Of a DNA stretch of 64,000 bases, positions 56,563 through 64,000 are shown one piece after another. Under the pieces are notes generated by a model that worked only from the letters and a program-made list of their open reading frames with translations, searched no databases and was not told the origin of the DNA. The position numbers and the translations under genes were made by a program. The first letter of the stretch is position 1. Each line of letters begins with the position of its first letter. The stretch spans positions 2,586,001-2,650,000 of the forward strand of contig NC_011026.1 of the NCBI RefSeq assembly GCF_000020525.1. Reading direction: 5' to 3'. The DNA is from Chloroherpeton thalassium ATCC 35110 (GTDB taxonomy: Bacteria > Bacteroidota > Chlorobiia > Chlorobiales > Chloroherpetonaceae).

Positions 56563-56801
56563 AATTTCATTGCACGAGACAACTCATTGGCTACGGGAAA
56601 ATGGCCTTGCAATAAGCACGACAATTTTTGACTTACAATTTCTTTCAAAACATAGTTGATCAGCACGAATAGCCTTAAACAGGATTGCTAATCTCCGCTT
56701 TGGCTCCACATGCAAATCATTTTCTTTTTGAAAGACTCGCGCTTTTGCTCGCTAATTCTTCCTGCCAACATTTTCAAACACAAACGGAGAATTACATCAT
56801 C

Positions 56802-58940
56802 ATGAAATTAGGGTCTTGTAGAAAACGCAATTGGTTTAAACCCGCTGTTTTGTCGGCGTTGGTTCTTGCCACAAACTTTGGCTCAACAGGAACATTACGC
56901 GCCGAGGAAAAAGAACTTGATCCAATCCCCGAAAAAGATGGGGACGAAATTGTGGTTACCGCCACAAGAATGGCCGATAGCTCTTTCAACGTCCCTGTAA
57001 GCATTGAACAAATTTCGCAGAAGCAATTGCAAAGCAGCGCACCGGAAAGCATTGGCGAAGTGCTCAGAGACGTGCCGGGTGTCTCAATGGCTGGAAGCGG
57101 TCTTTGGGACGTTAGTCCGATTATTCGTGGTTTTAGCGGAAATAGAGTTCTGGTTCTTATCGATGGAAATCGCGAGAATAACCTTTGGGCCGGGCGCGAC
57201 CCGTTAACGCCGTTTTTAGACGTGAGCCAAATCGAGCGAATTGAAGTTCTGAAAGGCGCGTCTTCGGTGCTCTATGGAACGGATGCACTTGGCGGTGTTA
57301 TCAATATCATCACGAAGAAAAACTTTCCAAACTTGAGCGAAGGCTGGGTTTTTAAACCGTCTGCGCAAGTCGGATATAGCTCCGTAGATGAGGGAAAATT
57401 CGGAAAGCTTTCGGTCCAAGGCGGCGGACATGGTTTCGATTTTCAAATTGCGGCATCTCGGCGCGAAACGGATAGCTACACGGACGGCGATGGAAACACG
57501 GTTGCAAATAGCCAATTTGAAGCGGGAAACTACACTGTGCAAGCGGGCTACATGATAAGCAATCAGCATCAGCTTAGTTTCTCTTATCGCCGAAGCGACA
57601 TCGACGACAAAGGTATTCCACAAAAGGAAAATGCCAGCTACTCGCACTTTACAAAGTTTGACACTGACGCTTATAATTTCTCTTATCAAGGTTGTGACCT
57701 CGGATTTGTCAAAGAGTTGCAAGTCAAAAGTTGGGTGATTTCGCAGGAAAGAGCTTACGATGGAAATATTGCAAGCACCACGCAACCGATGTACACGCTT
57801 AAAACAAACCAGATTGAAACTGGCGCAGTTGGTTCGTCCATGCAAGTTCAGTTCGTTTCTTGGAATCAGCACACGCTGGTTGCCGGAATAGAGTTTGTTC
57901 ATGAAGATGCAGAGTCTGACGAATTGCAAATCAAAAAGAAGACGGCGAACAACTTAACGGCAAAAACAATCACCTTCCCACCCGTTTCCGACGCCATCCG
58001 AAACCATTTTAGTTTATATGCTCAAGATAAATACCAATTTGAATCGGGAGCGTTACTTTTAGCAGGCGCTCGCTACGATTTCTTTAGTTCTGATGCGGAA
58101 GCGGCGGCATTCAAAACCGTTACTTATGGAAGCGACGGCGAAACCGTTACCAAAACCACAGAGACAGAAAGCAACTTCCATGAGACACAAGACCATGCCG
58201 TTACTTTCAATCTCGGATACTTGCATCCGTTGAGCAAACAGTTGCATTTCACCGCGAACTTTGCTTCGGGATTTAGAGCACCTGATATTTTTGAACGCTT
58301 CTCGACAAGAGGCGGCAGCTACATCATTCTCGGCGACCCTGATTTGGACGCTGAATACAGCTACAACATTGATTTAGGATTGAAACTAAAATCCCAGCAT
58401 TTCAACGGAGCTGTGTCCGTTTTTTATTCTTGGGTGAAGAACTACATCGACTTGGTGGACACCGGCGAACAGCTCGATGGATTTGATACCAAAACCTATG
58501 TTAATGTCGACGCGACGAATCTTTACGGCGCAGACGCTTCCATTGCATATCGCCTAAACGAGCAACTTTCCTTCTTTGCTAACGCCGCTTATGTGCTGGG
58601 AAAAAATACCGAAAGCGACGACCATTTGAACGACATTCCTCCACTCAATGGAATGCTTGGCACGCGCTGGGAAAATCAGCTAAACGAGACTTGGCGTTAT
58701 TGGTTCGAGTTCAACACGGAACTCTATGCACAGCAAAACGATCCCGCCCCAGGTGAGGCTTCTACACCGGGCTATGTTTTGCTGAATCTGAGAAGCGGCA
58801 TTCGATTTTCGGAGAATGCAACGCTTTCACTTGCGGTTGATAATTTGTTGGACAAAGCGTATAGAAGTCATCTCAACGAGGCTGATTTTCTTTACGAGCC
58901 GGGGATCAATTTTAAAACCACTCTGAGCGTAGGGTTATAA
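56802..58940 (+). CDS. btuB: TonB-dependent cobalamin receptor (BtuB-like)
   Basis: This protein has 712 residues from the ATG at 56802; the frame is open upstream, but a GGAGA and the signal peptide (RAEEK end) fix this start. The TonB box is DEIVVTATRM, followed by the plug domain (VPVSIEQIS ... VLYGTDALGGVINIIT) and a 22-strand barrel. The receptor binds cobalamin at the outer membrane and imports it with TonB energy. The upstream cobalamin riboswitch supports the substrate assignment. A final LSVGL strand is normal for the family. Confidence 0.93.
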   Translation: MKLGSCRKRNWFKPAVLSALVLATNFGSTGTLRAEEKELDPIPEKDGDEIVVTATRMADSSFNVPVSIEQISQKQLQSSAPESIGEVLRDVPGVSMAGSGLWDVSPIIRGFSGNRVLVLIDGNRENNLWAGRDPLTPFLDVSQIERIEVLKGASSVLYGTDALGGVINIITKKNFPNLSEGWVFKPSAQVGYSSVDEGKFGKLSVQGGGHGFDFQIAASRRETDSYTDGDGNTVANSQFEAGNYTVQAGYMISNQHQLSFSYRRSDIDDKGIPQKENASYSHFTKFDTDAYNFSYQGCDLGFVKELQVKSWVISQERAYDGNIASTTQPMYTLKTNQIETGAVGSSMQVQFVSWNQHTLVAGIEFVHEDAESDELQIKKKTANNLTAKTITFPPVSDAIRNHFSLYAQDKYQFESGALLLAGARYDFFSSDAEAAAFKTVTYGSDGETVTKTTETESNFHETQDHAVTFNLGYLHPLSKQLHFTANFASGFRAPDIFERFSTRGGSYIILGDPDLDAEYSYNIDLGLKLKSQHFNGAVSVFYSWVKNYIDLVDTGEQLDGFDTKTYVNVDATNLYGADASIAYRLNEQLSFFANAAYVLGKNTESDDHLNDIPPLNGMLGTRWENQLNETWRYWFEFNTELYAQQNDPAPGEASTPGYVLLNLRSGIRFSENATLSLAVDNLLDKAYRSHLNEADFLYEPGINFKTTLSVGL

Positions 58941-58953
58941 TCAATGCGATGTA

Positions 58954-58984
58954 GGGGCAGACGACCTAAGTGTCTGCCCTTTGC
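58954..58984. terminator. Terminator between convergent btuB and pduO
   Basis: The GGGCAGAC/GTCTGCCC eight-base-pair stem (58955-58962 with 58972-58979) is followed by CTTTGC on the plus side. It lies 14 bases after the btuB stop. Confidence 0.65.
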
Positions 58985-58986
58985 AT

Positions 58987-59562
58987 CTAAGCTTTTTTCT
59001 TTCGCTTATAGATAAACAAATTCCAGCGTTCTTCTTCCATACCTGCGGTGGCCATCTCCGCGCGAGCCAGTACGAAAAACAAATCCGAAAGTCGATTTAC
59101 ATATTCGGGAATCGAGGGATGTACCTCATCGGTTCTCATCAGCGTGACCAAACGCCGTTCGCCACGCCGGAATTGTGTGCGAATGACTTGGCAAAGTGCG
59201 GAAATTTCATTGCCGCCTGGCAGCAAAAAGTAATCGGACGGCGCAGCGACGGTTGCTTCCAGTTCATCAATCCATTGTTCGCAAAACGCCGCGCCATCGA
59301 GCGGAAGCGGATTCGGATTTTCCTTCGCAGTGTCCGACGGACGAGCTAAATGCGACATGACGTTCATCATGTCCTTTTGAATGCGATGCAAGTTCGCTTG
59401 CCACACATGGTCGATGGGAAGCTTCGCGCGAAGCAACCCGACGGTAGCATTAACTTCGTCAAACGTACCGTAGCATTCGACGCGCACATCATCTTTCGGC
59501 ACGCGCTTGCCGCCGAAAAGTCCGGTTTCGCCGGTGTCTCCTTTTCTCGTGTATATTTTCAT
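58987..59562 (-). CDS. PduO-type cob(I)alamin adenosyltransferase
   Basis: This 191-residue protein makes adenosylcobalamin from cob(I)alamin and ATP. The N-terminal ATP motif YTRKGDTGETGLFGG, YGTFDEVNATVGLLRA, and the C-terminal YVNRLSDLFFVLAR match the PduO/MMAB family. It is convergent with btuB, so imported corrinoid can be adenosylated. A cluster of dispersed repeats lies between it and cbiD. Confidence 0.95.
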   Translation of the reverse strand: MKIYTRKGDTGETGLFGGKRVPKDDVRVECYGTFDEVNATVGLLRAKLPIDHVWQANLHRIQKDMMNVMSHLARPSDTAKENPNPLPLDGAAFCEQWIDELEATVAAPSDYFLLPGGNEISALCQVIRTQFRRGERRLVTLMRTDEVHPSIPEYVNRLSDLFFVLARAEMATAGMEEERWNLFIYKRKKKA

Positions 59563-59610
59563 AGGTGAAATGAAATTGATTTTTTAGTTAGAAATTAATT
59601 TTCAAGTCTT

Positions 59611-59810
59611 GTTATGCTGAGATTCGCTAGCGAAGCATCCCCATGTGTCTTGTCTCGTTGGATTTTCGGCTCAGAAGCCTCAGAATGACATGATGGTTCT
59701 TGTCAAAACTTTGCTGAAAATGGTAGTTATTTTTGTCATGCTGAACGCAGTGAAGCATCCTTTCCATCCGGGTTAAGTTGGATTCTCCAGCTCGGAAACC
59801 CCTGAATGAC
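59611..59810. repeat. Dispersed repeat cluster, copy 2 (downstream of cbiD)
   Basis: Four units are visible: GTTATGCTGAG...GAAGCATCC (59611-59640), an inverted unit CGGCTCAGAAGCCTCAG ending AATGAC (about 59661-59690), GTCATGCTGAAC...GAAGCATCC (59735-59760), and inverted GGATTCTCCAGCTCGG (about 59780-59810). Positions 59658-59743 are nearly identical to the reverse complement of 61053-61140. Confidence 0.85.
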
Positions 59811-60920
59811 TTAAGCGTGTTTCTCCTCATATTTGACCAACTCGCCCGACATGCTAATCAGATAAAACACCAGCGGCTTTTCCCCTACAACTTTTTTGCA
59901 AACCTCATAGCAGGTTTCGGCAAGCACCTGATAAAACGGTTCGTCTTTGCCGAACGGAATTAGCTCCGTGATGCCGCGCACCAATTTCAATTCCGCAATT
60001 TGCTCGCATAAGCCCGACGCGTAACCCGCCCTTTTGGCCAAGTCCGCAATGAAGCGACGGTCTACCGAAACTTGACGGCTCGATGTTTCCAAGTTTCCAG
60101 CCGCCAATTTCGTGGCTTTGGCCAGCATCACACCGACGGAAATTTGTTTACATAACAATTCTTCTTTGGCAAATTCGAGCGCGCGGCCAATCCAATTTCC
60201 GTAATGCACAAATGCGAGTTCCGGCAGATCTGCTCGCTCCGTTTTCAAAAATGTCTCGCTTTTCGAGCCAGAATTTAAGACGATTTCCGAGCAGCCGTTT
60301 TTCATCGCGATTTGAATCGATTGGCGAATGCTATCCAGATACGCTTCTTCGGAGTACGGGACCACAATTCCGCTTGTGCCCAAAATGGAGATGCCGCCCT
60401 CGATGCCCAAGCGCGGATTTAGCGTGCGCCGCGCGATGTCCTCCCCGCCCGGCACGGAAATCGTGACGCTGACGCCACAACGCGTTTCAGACTCAGTTAG
60501 CACTTCGATGACTGCGTGGCGAATCATTTGGCGCGGCACGGGGTTGATGGCCGCTTCGCCGAGCGGAAGTTCGTGGCCGCGAATCGCAATTCGCCCAACG
60601 CCTTGGCCCGCCATAAATTGCACGTCGCCGAACGGCGCTTGCGCGTCAAGTGAGACACGACTCAAAATGTCCAAGCCGTTCGTGATATCGGGGTCGTCTC
60701 CGGCGTCCTTCGTGACAGCACAAATCGCCGATGTGTTCGTGCACGAAATGAATTTAACCGGAAACGAAACGCGCCGTCCACTCGGCAATGCAATTTCAAC
60801 CTCGCTTGGCGATTTGGCCGTGAGAAGCGTTTGCAAAGCGGCTTTCGTTGCCGCCGCCGCACAAGCCCCCGTCGTGAAGCCTGAGCGAAGGGGTTTATTT
60901 TCGTGATCTGAAACTGTCAT
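59811..60920 (-). CDS. cbiD: Cobalt-precorrin-5B C1-methyltransferase
   Basis: This protein has 369 residues from the ATG at 60920. The frame is open for 75 codons upstream, but that part is repeat sequence. CbiD methylates C-1 during the anaerobic cobalamin route. Visible motifs are RSGFTTGACAAAATKAAL at the N terminus, ISVPGGEDIARRTLNPRLG, GGISILGTSGIVVPYSEEA and FVHYGNWIG. It belongs to the B12 set with cobK and cbiG-cbiF but is transcribed apart, between inverted repeat copies. Confidence 0.94.
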   Translation of the reverse strand: MTVSDHENKPLRSGFTTGACAAAATKAALQTLLTAKSPSEVEIALPSGRRVSFPVKFISCTNTSAICAVTKDAGDDPDITNGLDILSRVSLDAQAPFGDVQFMAGQGVGRIAIRGHELPLGEAAINPVPRQMIRHAVIEVLTESETRCGVSVTISVPGGEDIARRTLNPRLGIEGGISILGTSGIVVPYSEEAYLDSIRQSIQIAMKNGCSEIVLNSGSKSETFLKTERADLPELAFVHYGNWIGRALEFAKEELLCKQISVGVMLAKATKLAAGNLETSSRQVSVDRRFIADLAKRAGYASGLCEQIAELKLVRGITELIPFGKDEPFYQVLAETCYEVCKKVVGEKPLVFYLISMSGELVKYEEKHA

Positions 60921-60981
60921 GTTATAAAGCAATGTCGGCCTTTTTTTTAATGAATACAACCGACCGGTTTTGATTCCTTTC

Positions 60982-61138
60982 ATAGGATGCTGAGGCTTCC
61001 GAGCCGAAGCATCAAACGTGGCCGGACGCATGGATGCTTCGCTAAGAATCTCAGCATGACAAAAAATAACTACCATTTTCAGCAAAGTTTTGACAAGAAT
61101 CATCATGTCATTCTGAGGCTTCCGAGCCGAAGAATCCA
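60982..61138. repeat. Dispersed repeat cluster, copy 3 (upstream of cbiD)
   Basis: Units are GGATGCTGAGGC...GAAGCATC (about 60985-61012), inverted GGATGCTTCGC...CAGCATGAC (about 61032-61060), and GTCATTCTGAGG...GAAGAATCC (about 61107-61137). The centre matches the copy at 59658-59743 in reverse complement, with one substitution and one T-run length difference. Confidence 0.85.
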
Positions 61139-61211
61139 ATGGCACTGGAAAAGTTACCGGCTCAGCTCAACACAGATTTTAGTGTGCAAATAAACTTTAT
61201 TGTAAAAATTA

Positions 61212-61676
61212 ATGGTATTTGCCCTGCTTGTTTTATGCGGGCAAAGCAGCGCTGCGTATGCGCAAGATTGGAACGAAATTATCAAAGTTGTAGCAAGCGA
61301 CGCCGTTGCTGCTGACTATTTTGGTTTTGCGGTCTCGGTCTCAGGAGACGTCGCCATTGTCGGCGCTTATGGAAATGACGACGACGGAGACAATTCCGGT
61401 TCGGCCTACATCTTTGAGAAGAGCGGCGCGGCTTGGCCACAGACAGCAAAACTCACCGCTTCCGACGCCGTCAGTGGCGATAAGGACGGCGACAATCCGC
61501 TTCCGGTTGAGCTTTCTTCCTTCTCAGGCGTTTCCACCGAAACCGGCATTCAGCTCAATTGGAAAACCGCTTCGGAGACGGACAACGCCGGATTTGTGCT
61601 TTATCGGAACGGTTCAAAAACCGCAATTTCCTCCGGTAGTTTCACTGAAACGAAAAAGATGATGCTTTTGAAATAG
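61212..61676 (+). pseudogene. Remnant of a secreted FG-GAP / sorting-type protein
   Basis: This 154-residue frame has a signal peptide (ending SAAYAQ) and one FG-GAP-like repeat (ASDAVAADYFGFAVSVSGDV, AIVGAYGNDDDGDNSGSAYI). At a second repeat start (ASDAVSGDKDGDN) it jumps straight into a PLPVELSSFSGV... NWKTASETDNAGFVLYRNG module, normally near the C terminus of secreted proteins. The usual FG-GAP series and a complete sorting tail are missing. An internal deletion between GD-repeats is the simplest reading. It is bracketed by dispersed repeat copies. Confidence 0.65.
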
Positions 61677-61702
61677 AATTGGAAGTAAAATTTCATCGTG
61701 AA

Positions 61703-61732
61703 GGGCGAGCACCCGGTGTTCGCCCTTTCTTT
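61703..61732 (+). terminator. Terminator after the FG-GAP remnant
   Basis: An arm GGGCGAGCACC pairs with GGTGTTCGCCC (one G-T) and is followed by TTTCTTTCT. It lies 27 bases after the stop codon. Confidence 0.8.
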
Positions 61733-61786
61733 CTCGAACAAGATTTCCAAAAATCATATAAACGGTTGAATGCCAAACTGCGCGTT

Positions 61787-61865
61787 GTCATGCTGAGCCT
61801 TCTTAGGTGAAGCATCCATGTTGTCCGGTTACGTTGAATTCTTCGGCTCAGAAGCCTCAGAATGA
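61787..61865. repeat. Dispersed repeat, copy 4
   Basis: GTCATGCTGAGCC...GAAGCATCC (61787-61817) is followed by an inverted unit CTTCGGCTCAGAAGCCTCAG with AATGAC (about 61840-61865). The paired layout matches the other copies. Confidence 0.8.
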
Positions 61866-61950
61866 CATTCTTCTTTTTTTGTTACCGGTAACGGAGATGA
61901 ACAAAATGAAATCCGAAAATGCCGCCCGCCTTTTATCCTGCCAATCCTTT

Positions 61951-62730
61951 TCAAGACTCTTGGTAAAGTTGTTCAAAAAAGTCGATGAAATCTTGTTTGT
62001 GGCGCACAATTTTGAATGACGGCGGCACACTTGGGCGCTTCAAAATGACAATCGGAATTTCGGCCTGAAGCGCGGCTTCTATTTTTTCCGGCAAAAATCC
62101 GCTTGCCCCGCTTTCCTTACTGAGCAAGCAATCCACACCGTAAGTCGCAATAAGTTGAAGTTCATCTGCGATGCTTCTGCCTGGCGACATGGATAGTGTT
62201 TGTTCGGACGGGAAGCCTTGTGCACGCGCTTTTTCAATCGAGGTTGTCTGAGGCAAGATTCGAACGAGCATTTTGTGCTTTGACCAATACGGCTTTAGCG
62301 GCGTAATGGTTTGCACACCCGTTGTTGCCAGCACAAGCTTTGGCGATAGCTCGCACAAGCAACGAATCGCTTTTTCAAATCCATCTACAAAATGGACAAG
62401 CGGATGCGATTCAGGGCGCGAGGATTTGGCTTGTTTAAAATCGCGCTCGAAGTGCAAGATAGGAATTTGAAGTTCATGGCCAGTTCGCGCAATGGTTTCG
62501 CGAAGTACCGAGGCGAATGGGTGCGCTGCATCTACAATGAGCCGAATTCTATGTTCGTGGCAAAAGGCTTTCATGTCGCGCTCGTTCAACGCGCCGAAAC
62601 GATGCGCTGCAAGTGCATATCCTAACGAATTTGTTTGGGTTTTTGTCGAGTAAATAAACCGTTTGCCGAGTCCGTTCAAAATACCGGCCACGCGCCGCCC
62701 TTCGGTTGTGCCGCCGAAAACTAAAATCAT
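61951..62730 (-). CDS. cobK: Precorrin-6A reductase
   Basis: This 259-residue CobK/CbiJ enzyme reduces (cobalt-)precorrin-6A with NADPH. The glycine-rich [15 protein letters not shown] opens the protein; [22 protein letters not shown] and [20 protein letters not shown] are family blocks. Its ATG overlaps the stop of the CbiG-CbiF gene (ATGA), so the pair is translationally coupled. It is the last gene of a B12 operon that enters from beyond the right edge. Confidence 0.93.
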   Translation of the reverse strand: MILVFGGTTEGRRVAGILNGLGKRFIYSTKTQTNSLGYALAAHRFGALNERDMKAFCHEHRIRLIVDAAHPFASVLRETIARTGHELQIPILHFERDFKQAKSSRPESHPLVHFVDGFEKAIRCLCELSPKLVLATTGVQTITPLKPYWSKHKMLVRILPQTTSIEKARAQGFPSEQTLSMSPGRSIADELQLIATYGVDCLLSKESGASGFLPEKIEAALQAEIPIVILKRPSVPPSFKIVRHKQDFIDFFEQLYQES

Positions 62731-64000
62731 GTGGCAGCCTCGCTCGGCTTAGTGGCTTCACGAAATCCGTGCGCAAAGGTCGGGTCGTAGAGCTTCGAGC
62801 GCTCGCTGCGTGCCAAAATCGCTTCACCAACGACGAGCAGCACCGTGCGCGTTTTTCCGCTCTCCTGCACCAGTTCGGCCAAATTTTTCAGCTTGCCGTT
62901 CCAAATTCGTTGGTCTTTCCAAGTGAGTTTGTAGCAAACCGCAACGGGCGTTTCGGGCGGGTAATGCTCGAGCAATTCCGATTGCACCTTGTGTGCCAGC
63001 GTCGCGCTCAAATAAATGCACAGGGTGCTTTGCGAGCGCGCCAGTTCCGAAAGTCGCTCTTTTTCCGGCACAGGTGTGCGCCCTTCGCCACGCGTGAGAA
63101 TGATGGTTTGAACCCGCTCGGGAATCGTAAATTCGGACTTGAGCGCGGCGGCGGCGGCCTGAAACGACGAGACGCCAGGCACGATTTCATAGCTCATGCC
63201 ATGCGCATCGAAATACTGCATTTGCTCCTGAATCGCGCCGTAAATGGACGGGTCGCCCGTGTGCAGCCGAACGACGAATTCGCCTCTGTCATAAAATTCT
63301 TTCATCAACGAAAATTGCGCCTCCAACGAAAGGTCGGCGGAGCTTTTGACCAACGCGCCACTTCGCGCATAATAGGTAAGTTCTTCGGGAACAAGGCTGC
63401 CGGCATAAAGCACCAAATCGGCCTCCTGCAAATACGACTTCCCTTTCAGCGTAATGAGTTCCGGGTCGCCCGGCCCCGCGCCCACAATGGCGATGTGGCC
63501 TGTTCGCGCCGTGTTTGCTCGCTGGCTTACGGCAAAGGTGTAATGCTTCGGCTGACCGTTTTCCACGCCTGCGAGCGAACATTTTTGCTTTTCTACAAGC
63601 CACGCTTCATTTTCCGAAAGCAACGCTGCCGCCGCTTCCGAGACGCTATACAGGCCGACTTTTTCAAACACGCGCTCCGACGGGTTCGGCACGGACGCCA
63701 CTTTGTTCAGTGCTTCCGCCGAAAACGTCCGAAACGGGACGCCCAGCGTTTCGGCAAGCTTCAAAAACGCAGGCTCGGCGGATTTCAAACTCGCCGAACC
63801 GATCGAATGAATCGAAGCGGCGGCATAGCCCGTCTCGGCAAAATGCTCAAAAAATGAAGCGACAAAGCGCGAGGCGTCAATATTTTTCTCGCAGCCAAGT
63901 CCGACACTCAGGACTTTCGGACGGTAAAACAAGGCCGGAATCGGTGCGGCATGACGCTTCGGCGTGACGGCCAAAAGCAGATGATAGGCTGAAAAATGAA
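62727..64000 (-). CDS. CbiG-CbiF fusion (cobalt-precorrin-5A hydrolase / precorrin-4 C11-methyltransferase), 5' end beyond the window
   Basis: The frame continues past position 64000 without a start; a TTG at 63974 is internal. The visible N-terminal part (415 residues counted from that TTG) has CbiG C-terminal sequence ([38 protein letters not shown]). From residue 159 it is a complete CbiF/CobM methyltransferase: [66 protein letters not shown]. The residues before TTG ([10 protein letters not shown]) look like the CbiG core, so a whole CbiG is probably fused. Each half catalyses a step of ring contraction in the anaerobic pathway. Confidence 0.9.
   Translation of the reverse strand, partial: HFSAYHLLLAVTPKRHAAPIPALFYRPKVLSVGLGCEKNIDASRFVASFFEHFAETGYAAASIHSIGSASLKSAEPAFLKLAETLGVPFRTFSAEALNKVASVPNPSERVFEKVGLYSVSEAAAALLSENEAWLVEKQKCSLAGVENGQPKHYTFAVSQRANTARTGHIAIVGAGPGDPELITLKGKSYLQEADLVLYAGSLVPEELTYYARSGALVKSSADLSLEAQFSLMKEFYDRGEFVVRLHTGDPSIYGAIQEQMQYFDAHGMSYEIVPGVSSFQAAAAALKSEFTIPERVQTIILTRGEGRTPVPEKERLSELARSQSTLCIYLSATLAHKVQSELLEHYPPETPVAVCYKLTWKDQRIWNGKLKNLAELVQESGKTRTVLLVVGEAILARSERSKLYDPTFAHGFREATKPSEAAT

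Noticed and set aside
62706-63857. A 383-codon plus-strand frame opposite the CbiG-CbiF gene
   Set aside because: It mirrors a well-recognised coding region and its composition is that of a reverse-frame shadow.
1-64000. CRISPR arrays, tRNA or rRNA genes
   Set aside because: No regularly spaced repeat-spacer series and no recognisable tRNA or rRNA sequence was found by eye on either strand.

Overview
The window looks like chromosome from a marine green sulfur bacterium (Chlorobiota), most like Chloroherpeton. This is inferred from protein style: PorV-type outer-membrane protein with sorting-type secreted proteins, a Chlorobium-like PyrB, anaerobic (cbi-type) cobalamin genes, and a glycine-to-betaine pathway typical of saline habitats. 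No photosynthesis gene, rRNA or tRNA was seen, so the assignment is tentative.

Layout. 1-3 kb: a secreted M6-peptidase-like protein cut by the left edge, and PorV. 3.6-9.9 kb: glutamate synthase gltB-gltD with a strong terminator. 10-19.1 kb: an Rpn-type nuclease, then an envelope cluster: an AsmA-like/GT51 transglycosylase, Mla-type lipid-transport genes (permease, ATPase, MCE protein), a TPR-like lipoprotein and two tandem PstS-like lipoproteins. 19.3-25.6 kb: pyrB, small secreted and outer-membrane proteins, lpdA, and a ferredoxin-MBL protein. 25.8-31.5 kb: a soluble sensor kinase with twelve PAS repeats, separated by a frameshift from a pseudo-receiver. 31.6-36.6 kb: a DUF2135 protein, an orphan nuclease-like gene, and an osmoprotection set (BCCT transporter plus two methyltransferases making betaine from glycine). 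37.3-44.9 kb: a diguanylate cyclase, paired LolC/E-like permeases, a CDF exporter, a cyclic-nucleotide-binding protein, ferredoxin and pta.

44.9-54.3 kb is mostly minus strand: mutY-ogg1 repair operon, HAD and SDR proteins, a CPBP-like membrane protein, lipA, the E2 acyltransferase (which works with lpdA at 23.2 kb), an RHH protein, a YjbR protein, a DUF4404 protein and a methyltransferase. This block is unusual at the DNA level. The word GGAGCA/TGCTCC occurs about 39 times in 9.7 kb against about 9 times in the other 54 kb, and a 12-base element (GACTTTACATAA) sits upstream of three of its minus-strand genes. 54.9-56.1 kb: a tyrosine recombinase lacking two catalytic residues, preceded by a pair of direct repeats. 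56.3-64 kb: a B12 region with a cobalamin riboswitch, a BtuB-like receptor, a PduO adenosyltransferase, cbiD (bracketed by inverted copies of a repeat), cobK, and a CbiG-CbiF fusion running off the right edge.

The most interesting leads are the GGAGCA word cluster, the shared upstream element in the same block, several conserved proteins that have lost catalytic motifs (M6 peptidase, MlaF-like ATPase, receiver, integrase), and the frameshift in an A6 run ahead of the 12-PAS kinase. All counts and motif calls were made by eye.
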